In this document: piece by piece, positions 32,932 through 42,045 of the stretch
Layout of the letters: each line of letters begins with the position of its first letter
How positions within the stretch are numbered: the stretch's first letter is position 1
NCBI GenBank assembly: GCA_934525405.1
Contig: CAKSZF010000004.1
Location: 1-64,000 of the forward strand
Source of the DNA: an uncultured Faecalibacterium sp.
Lineage (GTDB): Bacteria > Bacillota > Clostridia > Oscillospirales > Ruminococcaceae
Reading direction: 5' to 3'
Length of the DNA stretch: 64,000 bases
Position numbers and translations under genes: made by a program
The notes under the pieces: generated by a model
What the model was told of the DNA's origin: nothing
The model's database searches: none
What the model saw: the letters and a program-made list of their open reading frames with translations, nothing else

Positions 32932-34275
32932 ATGAAACGTATTTTTGCACTGGTTCTTTCGCTTGTATTTCTGCTCAGCTGCCTTGTGCTGCCCGCCGGG
33001 GCCATGTTCGACCCCAGCCCGGTGTATCAGGTGCAGGCTGCAAGCGCCTATATCGTGAACACCGATACCAACATCATCGTCTATGATAAGGACAGTACAA
33101 AGCAGGTGTCTGCCGGTGGTCTGACCAAATATATGACCCTTGCCGTGCTGCTGACCAACTACGCCGACCAGCTGGACAGCACCTTCCAGATGCCCTTTGC
33201 CATCTCGGACTATGTTTATAACACCAATAACGCAGATATGCGCTCCAACGAGACTTTCACCTACCGGGAAGCCATGTACGCCATGCTTACCCGCAACGCC
33301 AACGAGGCAGCCATGGGTGTGGCGTACACCCTTTCCGGCGGCGATCTGGACGGCTGGGTGGCGCAGATGAACACCCTGTCCCAGCGCATCGGCACCACTG
33401 CCAGCAATTGGACGGACGCCTGCGGCATCGACAGCGGCAACACCACCTGCGCGGTGGATATGTACCTGATTTTGCGTTACCTGATGAGCTTTGACGCCTT
33501 TGTGGAGGTGTCCGGTGCCCCCAGCTTTACCATGCCCGCCAAGGAGAAGCACCGCTCCTCCTCGGTGCTGGTCAGCCAGAACGCCGCGCTGAGCAAGGCC
33601 AGCGGCGGCAGCTACTACCGCAGCGCCATGCAGGGCGGCATGTGCAATGTGACCGCCTTTAAAAACGATACCGGCACCCAGAGCTATGTTTCGTGGGGCA
33701 ACAAGGATGGTGCCACCTATATCTTCTGCGTGATGGACAGCCCCGACAGCTGCGATACCTTCGGCTATGCCAACCGCCGTCCCGCCCTGTTCGAGACGGT
33801 CAAACTGATGGACTGGGTGTTCGACAGCTTTTCCATTCAGGCTGCGCTGGACACCGACCTGACCATTGCGGAGATCCCGGTAAAGTATTCCTCCGATACA
33901 GACACTTTGCAGCTGTACCCCAACGACAGCATGATGACCCTGCTGCCCTCCACCAGCGACGGCACCGTCACCCAGAAATACTTCCATCTGCCGGACTACG
34001 TCTGCGCTCCCATCCAGCAGGGCGACGTGGTGGGCACGGTGGAGCTGAAGCTGGCGGGCGAGACCATCGGCGTGGTGGATCTGATCGCCGGGCAGGACGT
34101 AGCCCGCAACCCGCTGCTGTTCGGGGTGGACAAGGTGAAGGAGTTCTTCACCAGCCTGTACCTGAAGGTGGTGCTGGTGCTCAGCCTGATCGCCGCCCTG
34201 ATCTACGGGCTGTGGCTGCTGTGCGCCAACTGGAACCGCCGCAAGCCCACCAAAAAGATCCACCGCCGCTATTGA
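32932..34275 (+). CDS. Secreted, membrane-anchored S11 (D-Ala-D-Ala carboxypeptidase) homologue lacking catalytic residues
   Basis: A 447-residue protein with a signal peptide (residues 1-23), an S11/PBP5-like domain and a C-terminal membrane helix (LKVVLVLSLIAALIYGLWLL) with a basic tail. The fold is recognisable from ASAYIVNTDTNIIVYDKD and TKYMTLAVLL, but all three catalytic motifs deviate: SxxK reads G63-L-T-K66, SxN reads N122-A-N124, and KTG reads Q234-G-G. The nucleophilic serine is therefore missing. It is probably a pseudoenzyme that binds peptidoglycan or regulates an active carboxypeptidase. Alignment was made by eye. Confidence 0.8.
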   Translation: MKRIFALVLSLVFLLSCLVLPAGAMFDPSPVYQVQAASAYIVNTDTNIIVYDKDSTKQVSAGGLTKYMTLAVLLTNYADQLDSTFQMPFAISDYVYNTNNADMRSNETFTYREAMYAMLTRNANEAAMGVAYTLSGGDLDGWVAQMNTLSQRIGTTASNWTDACGIDSGNTTCAVDMYLILRYLMSFDAFVEVSGAPSFTMPAKEKHRSSSVLVSQNAALSKASGGSYYRSAMQGGMCNVTAFKNDTGTQSYVSWGNKDGATYIFCVMDSPDSCDTFGYANRRPALFETVKLMDWVFDSFSIQAALDTDLTIAEIPVKYSSDTDTLQLYPNDSMMTLLPSTSDGTVTQKYFHLPDYVCAPIQQGDVVGTVELKLAGETIGVVDLIAGQDVARNPLLFGVDKVKEFFTSLYLKVVLVLSLIAALIYGLWLLCANWNRRKPTKKIHRRY

Positions 34276-34280
34276 GCAAA

Positions 34281-34311
34281 ACAAAGCCCCGCACCGGATG
34301 CGGGGCTTTGT
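34281..34311. terminator. Bidirectional terminator between converging genes
   Basis: ACAAAGCCCCGC (34281-34292) and GCGGGGCTTTGT (34300-34311) are exact complements with a 7-nt loop. Confidence 0.85.
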
Positions 34312-34327
34312 TCTATATTGCGGCGCT

Positions 34328-35365
34328 TCAGGCGCGGTTTTTCAGAAGTTCTGTCAGGCTGCGGAAGGTGCGGCCATGGTTGCCGGTAACCGTCTCGGCG
34401 TGGAGCAGGCTGCTGAGAACGCTTTCCTCCACACACTCTGCCACCGCCCGGAACAGAGGATTGATGGCATCATCGTGGAGCAGGGTCATGGGCAGCAGAA
34501 CCTTATCCGAATAGTGCGGCATCCGATTGGCGGTGGTGAAGGCGATGACGATCTCGCCGCTGCCGTTGCCGCAGTAGGAACCTGTGCGGGAAAGCCCCAC
34601 CAGCGCCCGGCGGCACAGCCGCCGCAGCTGTCGCTCGCTCAGGGGGATATCCGTGGCCAGCACTGTAATAATAGAGCCCTTATCCTCGTGGGGCGGGATG
34701 CTGTCGCTCAGCAGGGTATGGATAGGCGTACCCGCCACGATGAGGTCGTCGAACAGCGCGTGGTTGGAAAGCACCAGTGCACCTATGGTATAGGGCTTGC
34801 CATCCAGCTCCACCACCCGGGAGGCCGAGCCGATGCCGCCTTTCAGCCCGTGGCAACGCATCCCCCGCCCGGCGCCTACGGCACCCTCGGCAAAATCTGC
34901 CTTGCAGTCTGCCAGCGCGGCAAAAACGTGCTGCTCGGTCACATGAAGCCCCCGGATGTCGTTCAGGCCGCAGTCGTTGCACTCGCAGACCACCGGGTTC
35001 ACGCTGCCGGTGGTCTCGCAGATGTCGGGGTTTTTCTCCAGCATATACTTCACCAGCGCGGTCTGCGCCGTGCCCACGCTGAGGGTGTTGGTAAACAGGA
35101 TGGGCGTTTCCAGCGTGCCCAGCTCGTCGATCTGCACAAGGCCGGTGGTCTTGCCAAAGCCGTTGATGACATAGCTGGCCGCCAGCACTTTTTCGTGGAA
35201 AACATTCCCTTGGTGCGGCAGCAGCGCCGTTACGCCCGTCTGCACCACGCCGTCTGCCAGCGTGCAGTGCCCTACCGTCACCCCCGGCACATCGCTGATC
35301 TTATCCCGTGCACCTTTGGGCAGCGTGCCCACATGAAAGCCCCATTCGTTCCCTGCAATGCCCAT
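34328..35365 (-). CDS. P1-family (DmpA-type) peptidase
   Basis: A 345-residue member of the DmpA/BapA self-cleaving peptidase family (S58). The motif KGSIITVLATDIPLS carries the autocleavage site Gly230-Ser231, Ser231 becoming the N-terminal nucleophile; GGIGSASRVV and NEWGFHVGTLPKG.. are other family blocks. Members release N-terminal D- or L-residues from amides and short peptides. The ATG at 35365 follows AAGGAGGAG; the long open frame upstream has no support. Confidence 0.9.
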   Translation of the reverse strand: MGIAGNEWGFHVGTLPKGARDKISDVPGVTVGHCTLADGVVQTGVTALLPHQGNVFHEKVLAASYVINGFGKTTGLVQIDELGTLETPILFTNTLSVGTAQTALVKYMLEKNPDICETTGSVNPVVCECNDCGLNDIRGLHVTEQHVFAALADCKADFAEGAVGAGRGMRCHGLKGGIGSASRVVELDGKPYTIGALVLSNHALFDDLIVAGTPIHTLLSDSIPPHEDKGSIITVLATDIPLSERQLRRLCRRALVGLSRTGSYCGNGSGEIVIAFTTANRMPHYSDKVLLPMTLLHDDAINPLFRAVAECVEESVLSSLLHAETVTGNHGRTFRSLTELLKNRA

Positions 35366-35478
35366 TGTAGCTCCTCCTTGCCTTTTTCTATGGATATCAT
35401 AGCATTTCCGCTGCCAAAAGTAAACCGCTGTAACAAGCCGGGGCGGGCGCAGAAAAAAGGCTGCCGCGCTGCACAAAA

Positions 35479-36822
35479 TCATTGAGGTGCCGCTGCATTC
35501 TCCGTCGGCCACGATCTTCTGAGCGCCGCATAGGAGACCAGAAAGTTTGCAAGCCACCCTGCCGGGACGGCAAGCCAGACAAAGGCAATGCCAAAGCGCG
35601 GTGCACAGAGCAGGGCAACGGACAGACGAATGGCAAGGTTTACCATATTTGCAATGAGGAACGGGCGCATGATGCCAAGCCCGCGAAGCACGCCATCGGT
35701 CGCCATCTTGATGCCCATGAAGATGAAGAAGTAACCGAGCCACCGCATATAATCACCGGACACCTGATAGGCCAGCGCCGTTCCGTCCTTGCCCAGAAAC
35801 AGCGAGGAGATCTGGGTGTGCAGGGTTTCAATGACCGCAAAGGCAATGACTGCAAAGCACAGGTCCAGCACCAGCGCAGCGTGGTAGCCTTTTTTGAGGC
35901 GGTCGATCTTCTTTGCACCAAGATTCTGGGAGATATAGGGCGAGACCGCATTGCCGATGGAGACAAAGATCAGCGAGAAAACATTTTCTACCCGCATCGT
36001 TGCTGCATATCCGGCAAGCGCCTGTGTGCCGAAGGGGTTTACCACCGCCTGCACGATCATCATGCCGATGGACACGGTGGACTGCTGCAAGACCGATGGC
36101 ACCGCAATGCGGAGCATGGAAGCCAGCTCCTGCCGGTCGAACCTTTTAAAGGGGCTTTTATACTGCCGCATCCGGTGCAGGAAGATCAAAAACGAAAACA
36201 CCGCAGAAATGCCCTGTGCGATCAACGTGGCAAGGGCTGCGCCAAACACGCCCAAGCCAAGCCCCGCCACCATCCAGAGATCCATAAAAATATTCAGGAT
36301 GGAGGAAAAGATCAGCAGACCCAGCGGGATCCGGGATTCCCCAATGGAGGTAAACATGGTGGAAAGAATGTTGTACATGAACAAAAACGGGAAGCCCACA
36401 AAATAGACCCGCAGATACAGCACCGCGTCCTCCAGAATGTCGGCGGGGGTCTGCAAGCCGCTCATCATAGCACGGGAAAAGCTAAAGCCAAAAACGCCAA
36501 GGACAACGCTCAAAACCAAAAAGCTGAGCAGGGACGTTGACACGATGGTTTTCATTTTGCCATAGTTTTTAGCGCCAAAATAGCGGCTTACCAGCACACC
36601 GGCACCCACACCGGCACCCAACGCCACACAGATAAAAACATTGGTCAGCGCCGCACAGGCACCAACAGCCGCCAGTGCCGAGGAACCGACAAACTGGCCG
36701 ACTATGATGGAGTCCGCCATATTATAGACCTGTTGAAAAAAGCTGCCTAGGATCATTGGCATTGCAAAAACCGTCAGCGCTTTCAGCGGCGCATCTGTGA
36801 TCAGATATTCATCTTTCGACAT
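35479..36822 (-). CDS. MATE-family efflux transporter (second)
   Basis: A 447-residue MATE protein, distinct from the one at 6688-8022. FAMPMILGSFFQQVYNMADS and VGSSALAAVGAC in the first half and the inverted repeat around RIAVPSVLQQSTVSIGMMIV mark the family; twelve helices expected. The ATG at 36822 follows GGAGGAAAA. A TATACT box upstream (minus strand, about 36886-36881) lacks a clear -35. Substrate unknown. Confidence 0.93.
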   Translation of the reverse strand: MSKDEYLITDAPLKALTVFAMPMILGSFFQQVYNMADSIIVGQFVGSSALAAVGACAALTNVFICVALGAGVGAGVLVSRYFGAKNYGKMKTIVSTSLLSFLVLSVVLGVFGFSFSRAMMSGLQTPADILEDAVLYLRVYFVGFPFLFMYNILSTMFTSIGESRIPLGLLIFSSILNIFMDLWMVAGLGLGVFGAALATLIAQGISAVFSFLIFLHRMRQYKSPFKRFDRQELASMLRIAVPSVLQQSTVSIGMMIVQAVVNPFGTQALAGYAATMRVENVFSLIFVSIGNAVSPYISQNLGAKKIDRLKKGYHAALVLDLCFAVIAFAVIETLHTQISSLFLGKDGTALAYQVSGDYMRWLGYFFIFMGIKMATDGVLRGLGIMRPFLIANMVNLAIRLSVALLCAPRFGIAFVWLAVPAGWLANFLVSYAALRRSWPTENAAAPQ

Positions 36823-37187
36823 GCTCTATTTTCCTCCGAGCTGTGTTTCTCTCAATTTCTTTAAATTTGCTCTGACCAAGTATACCACGCTTTTTTCCCG
36901 CAGAAAAGCCTTTGCACACATCCGGGGGCGGTTTTGCGCTGCACGGCCGCAAAGCACGCGGTTTTTCGCCCTTTTCCATACAATATCCTTCAAAAAACAA
37001 CTTGAAACACTTTTGTTACAATGATACAATATGATTGTCATTTTATGGGAAAATCGGCGTATGCCCAGTGCGGACAGGCCGCGAGCGTAGGGGTTCCTGT
37101 GGGGTGTGTAAAAATAGCTATGGCAGCCTGCACCCCATTGGTTCTGTGCAGTACTGCCCTCCGAAAATGTGAGGAAAGTATATTTAT
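36823..37187 (+). promoter_or_regulatory. Intergenic region with the promoter of the binding protein-kinase pair
   Basis: TTGAAA (37002-37007) and TACAAT (37025-37030) with a 17-bp spacer form a good plus-strand promoter. It leaves a leader of about 150 nt with pairing segments (GGGGTG near 37105 with CACCCC near 37131) but no class I can name. The part 36823-37000 holds the upstream region of the divergent MATE gene. Confidence 0.6.
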
Positions 37188-38975
37188 ATGATGAAAAAAA
37201 TCTCCCGCCGCTCCTTTTTGCAGGTCTGCGGCGTTGCAGCTGCCACGGCAGCACTGACCGCCTGCGGCGGCGGTAAGGCTGAAACAGCTAAAAATGACGA
37301 TGCGCACGAAGCCGTCACCTTTATGGCACCTTATAAGGAGATAGAAGCCTTTATTGAGCAGGTACACAGCGTTTACCCGGAAGTGAACATCGAGGTCGTG
37401 CCATACAGCGGCGATAACACCACCACCTGTTTGCAGAATATGTTTGCGGCGGGCGACCTGCCGGACGTCTGCACCTTGACCTACTACGACCCCCGGATCG
37501 ATCTGGTCTCCGACAAACTGCTGGACCTTTCCGGCTACGATTTTACGGATAACTATGTGGAGTCCCGTCTGCAGGACGTGTTCGACAACGGTGCCATCTA
37601 TCTGCTGCCCTCGACCTACAACTGCTACGGCATCACCTACAACAAGACCCTGCTGAAGAAATACGGCTGGGAGCTGCCCAATTCTTTCGCTGAGCTGGAA
37701 GAACTGGCTGCAAAGGCCAAGGAAGCCGGGGTCGATCTCTGCCTGCCGCAGATCCAGTATCCGGGCTACGGTTTCCAGTATCTGTGCAACATTGCAGATG
37801 CCGATTTCCTCGGCACGCTGGATGGCAGACTGTGGCAGAAGGATTATCTTTCCGGCAAGGCAAACGTCAGCAACACCCCCGGCATGATGCAGGCAATGGC
37901 GTATGTCAAAAAGTGGAAGGACATCGGGATGCTGAACGGCTCCGGCGATGCTCTTGACGACAACGTGACCCGGCAGAGGATGGCCGAGGGCAACACCCTG
38001 TTTATGATCGGAAACACCAACGGCATTGTGGAGGCAGACGACAGCGCCGATAAATTTGGGCTGATGCCGTTTCTCTCGGAGGACGGCACCCAGAACGTTT
38101 TTGTGCTGAATGTGAACCGCTTCTACGGCCTGAATAAAAAGCTGAAACAGAACCCCCAGAAGCTGGAGGATGCGCTCAAGGTGATGCGCGTGCTTTCCAC
38201 CGTTGCAGGCACCAGCGCTCTGCAGCCCGCAACGGCGCTGAAAAGCAGCCTGTTGCCCTTCAAGGGTGCAAAGGCAGACGGCACCTACTATGCCGACATC
38301 GCCGATACCCTGAACGCAGGCAACACCGCGCCCTTTATCTATTCCGGCTGGGAAAACACCATCGTGACCACCGGCCTTAAAATGCTGGATTTCATCAAGG
38401 GCAATGCTACTATGGAGGATGTCATCCGTCAGCTGGACGAGGATCAGAACAGTGTGGTGAACAACACCCCGGATGTCATCACTACCATCACGGAGGAGCT
38501 TTCGCAGCAGGACTGCGCCATGCTGGTGGGGCGTTGCTTTGCACAGGCTACTGGCAGCGACCTTGCGCTGGTCTCGCTGAGCACATGGATCCCCGGCAAC
38601 CCCACCAATCAAAACCACCACGGCGTAGCCGCCAAGCTGTACGCCAAGGGCATTACGGATTACGACCTTTCGGCCATTCTGCCCACCGGCTGGAACCGCA
38701 CCATCCAGACCGTCACCCTGACCGGGCAGCAGATCAGCGATCTGCTGGCCACGGGCTACGATGCCTACGGCAACGGCAAGGGCTACCCCTATGTGCTGGT
38801 AAGCCCGGTGCAGCTGGAGGCGGGCAAGACCTATCAGGTTGCCATCTGCGGTGTGAGCGACCAGCTGGCTGCCGAAGCAACGGTGACAGACAGCGGCGTG
38901 GTGGGCATGGATGCCGCAAAAGCCTTCTTTGGTGCTTACACCACCATCAGCCGGGCAGACACCGCATGGAGTTGA
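37188..38975 (+). CDS. Lipoprotein: extracellular solute-binding domain fused to a 5'-nucleotidase C-terminal-like domain
   Basis: A 595-residue exported lipoprotein. The signal has a twin-arginine pattern (SRRSFLQVCG) and a lipobox LTAC with Cys26. Residues about 40-420 are a family 1-type solute-binding protein (NVEVVPY-like strand, YNKTLLKKYGWELPNSFAEL, LFMIGNTNGI). Residues about 440-580 match the C-terminal substrate domain of 5'-nucleotidases: ALVSLSTWIPGN.., GITDYDLSAILPTGWNRTI, VTLTGQQISDLL and KTYQVAICG. The metallophosphatase domain is absent. A hybrid histidine kinase follows after 25 bp and no ABC permease is present, so it likely serves as a signal receptor. Confidence 0.8.
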   Translation: MMKKISRRSFLQVCGVAAATAALTACGGGKAETAKNDDAHEAVTFMAPYKEIEAFIEQVHSVYPEVNIEVVPYSGDNTTTCLQNMFAAGDLPDVCTLTYYDPRIDLVSDKLLDLSGYDFTDNYVESRLQDVFDNGAIYLLPSTYNCYGITYNKTLLKKYGWELPNSFAELEELAAKAKEAGVDLCLPQIQYPGYGFQYLCNIADADFLGTLDGRLWQKDYLSGKANVSNTPGMMQAMAYVKKWKDIGMLNGSGDALDDNVTRQRMAEGNTLFMIGNTNGIVEADDSADKFGLMPFLSEDGTQNVFVLNVNRFYGLNKKLKQNPQKLEDALKVMRVLSTVAGTSALQPATALKSSLLPFKGAKADGTYYADIADTLNAGNTAPFIYSGWENTIVTTGLKMLDFIKGNATMEDVIRQLDEDQNSVVNNTPDVITTITEELSQQDCAMLVGRCFAQATGSDLALVSLSTWIPGNPTNQNHHGVAAKLYAKGITDYDLSAILPTGWNRTIQTVTLTGQQISDLLATGYDAYGNGKGYPYVLVSPVQLEAGKTYQVAICGVSDQLAAEATVTDSGVVGMDAAKAFFGAYTTISRADTAWS

Positions 38976-39000
38976 ATAAAACGGACAGGAGATACTGGAT

Positions 39001-41262
39001 GTGAACAACAAAATCTATAAAAAGCTGTTTGTAGGCTTCGGCTTTGTCATCATCGTGTTGATCCTGACCCTTTTTGTCATGAGCCAGACCTACATCCAAA
39101 ACCTTGTCTACCACGAGCGGCTGAGCCAGATGGAAGAGGTCACCCACCAGATGTTCCACAGTCTGGAGGATGTGATCGACAACCACTGGGACGAGGTGGA
39201 TGTGCAGTGTAATTATTTGTACAACACCCCGCTGGGGACCGATACCGATCTCTACCGCTATCTGAAAAAGCTGTCGGAGCTTTCCAATTACCATGAAAAA
39301 CAGGTCGAATTGATTGCCGTGGATGCTGCCGGGCGTTATTATACCGAGTATGGCCGCACGGGTCTGCTGCGGGAAATGAACTATCTGGAAAACGCGCCGC
39401 AGCGGGTCAGCTATGTTTCCAATTCGCTGACCGTGGATGACTCCCGGATGGTGTTTCTGGAACAGCTCTCCACCCCCATCACACTGCAAAGCGGAGAGAA
39501 AGAGATCACCCTGCGCTACTTTGGTATTTCGCAGAGCATGACCCAGCTGAACGATTATTTCCGCTGCGACGCCTACGAAAATAACAACAGCGTCTATGTG
39601 CTGGATAATAACGGTTTCAAGCTGTTCAACGCCAATGATACCGAGCTGCTGAAGGGGCATAACGTATACACCGTGCTCTCCCAGATGTCCTATCTGCACG
39701 GTTCTTCCTTTGCAGCAGCAAAGGAGCGGCTTGCCCGTACAGGCTCCTGTTATTCCAACGCCGTGCTGGACGGGACTGAGTATTACTACGCCCTGAAGCA
39801 GATGGAAAACGCCCAGTGGACGCTGGCGTTCCTTGTTCCGGCAGAATATGTGGCCGTGAATACGCAAAAGCTGGTCAATATCGTCATGGTCGTTATTGTA
39901 GGCTTTGCAACGGTGTTCTCGATCATGGCAGTCATTGCTGGCTGGTTCCTCCTGCGGGAAAAGCAGCAGCGGGAACTGCAGGCTGAAAAAAAGACGAACC
40001 TCCGTCTGGAGCAGTATAACATCCAGCTGACGGAGGCAAACGACGAGATGCGGCGGGCGCAGGATGCTGCCGCAGAGGCGCTGCAATCTGCCGAGCGCGC
40101 CAGCAAGGCTAAGACGGACTTCCTCTCCAACATGAGTCACGATATCCGCACCCCCATGAACGCCATTATCGGCATTACCACCCTGATGAAAAACGAGCTG
40201 CACGAGCCGGAAAAGCTTGCCGAGCATCTGGGCAAGCTGGAAAGCTCCGGTCAGCTGCTGCTGGGCATCATCAACAATATTCTGGATATGAGCCGCATCG
40301 AGAGCGGCAAGACCACCCTGCATGTTGAAAAAATGAATCTGCCCCAGCAGATCAGTCAGCTGGACAGCATCATCCGGCAGCAGGCAGGTCAGCGCAGTCA
40401 GACCTTTACGGTAAGCACCCATCTGCAGCACGAAAACGTGCTGGGCGACCCTAACCGTTTGAATCAGGTGCTGATGAACATCCTCTCCAACGCGGTCAAG
40501 TATACGCCCACCGGCGGGCACATCCGTTTGGAGGTGGAAGAGCTGCCCCGGAACGAGCACTACGCCCGGTACCGCTTTGTGGTGCAGGATGACGGCATCG
40601 GCATGAGCGCGGACTACCAAAAGACCCTTTTCGACCCCTTTACCCGTGAGGAGCGCTCCGGCACCAACAAGGTGCAGGGCACCGGCCTTGGCATGGCCAT
40701 TACCAAAAACGTCATAGACCTGATGGGCGGCTCCATCAGCGTAGAGAGTGCCACCGGCAAGGGCACCCGCTTTGAGGTGGTGCTGGAATTTCCCATTGAC
40801 ACCGAAGCGGACACGGTGCAAAAGGCGCAGGCACTCCCGGAGGAAGAAGAGACCACTTCTCCCCTGTCCGGCATGAAGTTCCTCTGTGCCGAGGATAACG
40901 CCATCAACGCCGAGATTCTGGAAATGCTGCTGGAAACAAAAGGCGCAAGCTGCACCATCTGCCCCAACGGTCAGGAGATCGTGGATGCCTTTGCCAGCGT
41001 AAAGCCCGGCGACTATGATATGATCCTGATGGATATACAGATGCCGGTGATGGACGGCTTGGAAGCCACCCGCCGCATCCGCAGCGGCGAAAACCCGCTG
41101 GGACGCACCATCCCCATCCTTGCCATGACCGCCAACGCCTTCCTTGAGGATATGCAAAAGAGCAAGGAGGCCGGCATGGACGAACACATGTCCAAGCCCG
41201 TGGATATCAGTGCACTGGAACAGGTGGTGAAGCGCTTCCGTGTGACCCCCCCCCGAAAATAA
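39001..41262 (+). CDS. Hybrid sensor histidine kinase with extracellular domain and C-terminal receiver
   Basis: A 753-residue kinase starting at a GTG behind AGGAG. Membrane helices at about 9-30 and 298-322 flank a periplasm-facing sensor domain of about 270 residues; a cytoplasmic coiled coil leads to HisKA with His380 in SNMSHDIRTP, HATPase (NILSNAVKYTP, DDGIGMS, GTGLGMAI), and a receiver domain with Asp678 in LMDIQMPVMDG and the switch region MTANAF. No HPt or DNA-binding domain is attached, so a partner elsewhere is expected. The adjacent binding lipoprotein is the probable sensory partner. The last codons lie in a run of nine C. Confidence 0.92.
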   Translation: MNNKIYKKLFVGFGFVIIVLILTLFVMSQTYIQNLVYHERLSQMEEVTHQMFHSLEDVIDNHWDEVDVQCNYLYNTPLGTDTDLYRYLKKLSELSNYHEKQVELIAVDAAGRYYTEYGRTGLLREMNYLENAPQRVSYVSNSLTVDDSRMVFLEQLSTPITLQSGEKEITLRYFGISQSMTQLNDYFRCDAYENNNSVYVLDNNGFKLFNANDTELLKGHNVYTVLSQMSYLHGSSFAAAKERLARTGSCYSNAVLDGTEYYYALKQMENAQWTLAFLVPAEYVAVNTQKLVNIVMVVIVGFATVFSIMAVIAGWFLLREKQQRELQAEKKTNLRLEQYNIQLTEANDEMRRAQDAAAEALQSAERASKAKTDFLSNMSHDIRTPMNAIIGITTLMKNELHEPEKLAEHLGKLESSGQLLLGIINNILDMSRIESGKTTLHVEKMNLPQQISQLDSIIRQQAGQRSQTFTVSTHLQHENVLGDPNRLNQVLMNILSNAVKYTPTGGHIRLEVEELPRNEHYARYRFVVQDDGIGMSADYQKTLFDPFTREERSGTNKVQGTGLGMAITKNVIDLMGGSISVESATGKGTRFEVVLEFPIDTEADTVQKAQALPEEEETTSPLSGMKFLCAEDNAINAEILEMLLETKGASCTICPNGQEIVDAFASVKPGDYDMILMDIQMPVMDGLEATRRIRSGENPLGRTIPILAMTANAFLEDMQKSKEAGMDEHMSKPVDISALEQVVKRFRVTPPRK

Positions 41263-41311
41263 ATAGCGGTATACAGCGTTTTTGCCGCAAAGCAACGCAT
41301 AACTTTGCATA

Positions 41312-41371
41312 AAAAAACTGCTGTCCCTTTGCCCGGACGCTTTGGCATCCGGTACGGGGCAGCAGTTTTTT
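41312..41371. terminator. Bidirectional terminator after the hybrid kinase
   Basis: AAAAAACTGCTG (41312-41323) and CAGCAGTTTTTT (41360-41371) are complementary, with an inner hairpin; it serves the converging secreted-protein gene as well. Confidence 0.8.
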
Positions 41372-41394
41372 GCGTTATAGAAGGAGTTTTACCC

Positions 41395-41865
41395 TCAGAT
41401 GGGCATGGTCTGGTAGAACCAGTCCGAAATGGCCTTGCGGGTGTCGTCGAAGAACTTTTTCACCGGGCAGGCGGCATCCCGGGCTTCCTGTTCCAGATCC
41501 GTGCCTGCGGGGAAGTTGCGGATGACGGTATACGCCACCGACTGCGGCGGCAGCGACATCATCACAGCCGGGTCGTGCACCACGCAGATCTGCTCGCCTA
41601 CCGCAAGGGTAGCGGGGTCGGAGGTGGTTTTTTCGTCATGGTCCTGCCAGACGGTGCTGTCGGTAACGATCATCTGATAGGTCTCCTGCTCTTCCGCAGT
41701 CACCAGAATGGACTCCACCTTGCCCTCCACAGTGCGGCTGACGCCCTCTACTACACCATAATAGTAGAGCTTCTTGGAAAACAGCGCCGAAGCAGAGGGC
41801 AGCGCGCTGACGCTGAGCAGCAGCACCGCAAGCAGGCAAAAGAGCGAGCGATAGGTCTTTTTCAT
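41395..41865 (-). CDS. Secreted hypothetical protein
   Basis: A 156-residue protein that I do not recognise. It has a clear signal peptide (KKTYRSLFCLLAVLLLSVSA, cleavage near ASA-LF) and a beta-rich middle part (YYYGVVEGVSRTVEGKVESI then YQMIVTDSTVW) suggestive of an OB-like barrel, followed by a helical tail. One Cys in the mature part (AACPVKK). The ATG follows ATGGAGG. It stands alone between terminators. Confidence 0.7.
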   Translation of the reverse strand: MKKTYRSLFCLLAVLLLSVSALPSASALFSKKLYYYGVVEGVSRTVEGKVESILVTAEEQETYQMIVTDSTVWQDHDEKTTSDPATLAVGEQICVVHDPAVMMSLPPQSVAYTVIRNFPAGTDLEQEARDAACPVKKFFDDTRKAISDWFYQTMPI

Positions 41866-41989
41866 AGAAAACCTCCATTTTTCATGTTGCAGCGGAGCGC
41901 CCGGCGCTCCCGGATGCCTTATTTTACCACAACTACTGTCGGATTTCTATATCCGGGCTTAACCAGCCACGGAAAATCAGCTTTTACGC

Positions 41990-42031
41990 AAAAAGGACTG
42001 CCGTGCAAAACAGCGCACAGCAGTCCTTTTT
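41990..42031 (-). terminator. Terminator after the M18 aminopeptidase gene
   Basis: AAAAAGGACTGC (41990-42001) pairs with GCAGTCCTTTTT (42020-42031), inner CGTGC/GCGCA helix, T-rich end on the minus strand. Confidence 0.8.
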
Positions 42032-42045
42032 ATGCTTTTATCCGT

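Noticed and set aside
37045..37191. A 48-codon frame in the leader of the binding lipoprotein, ending in ATGA overlap with its start
   Set aside because: No ribosome binding site, odd Cys-rich content and no recognised pattern; the overlap is probably chance.
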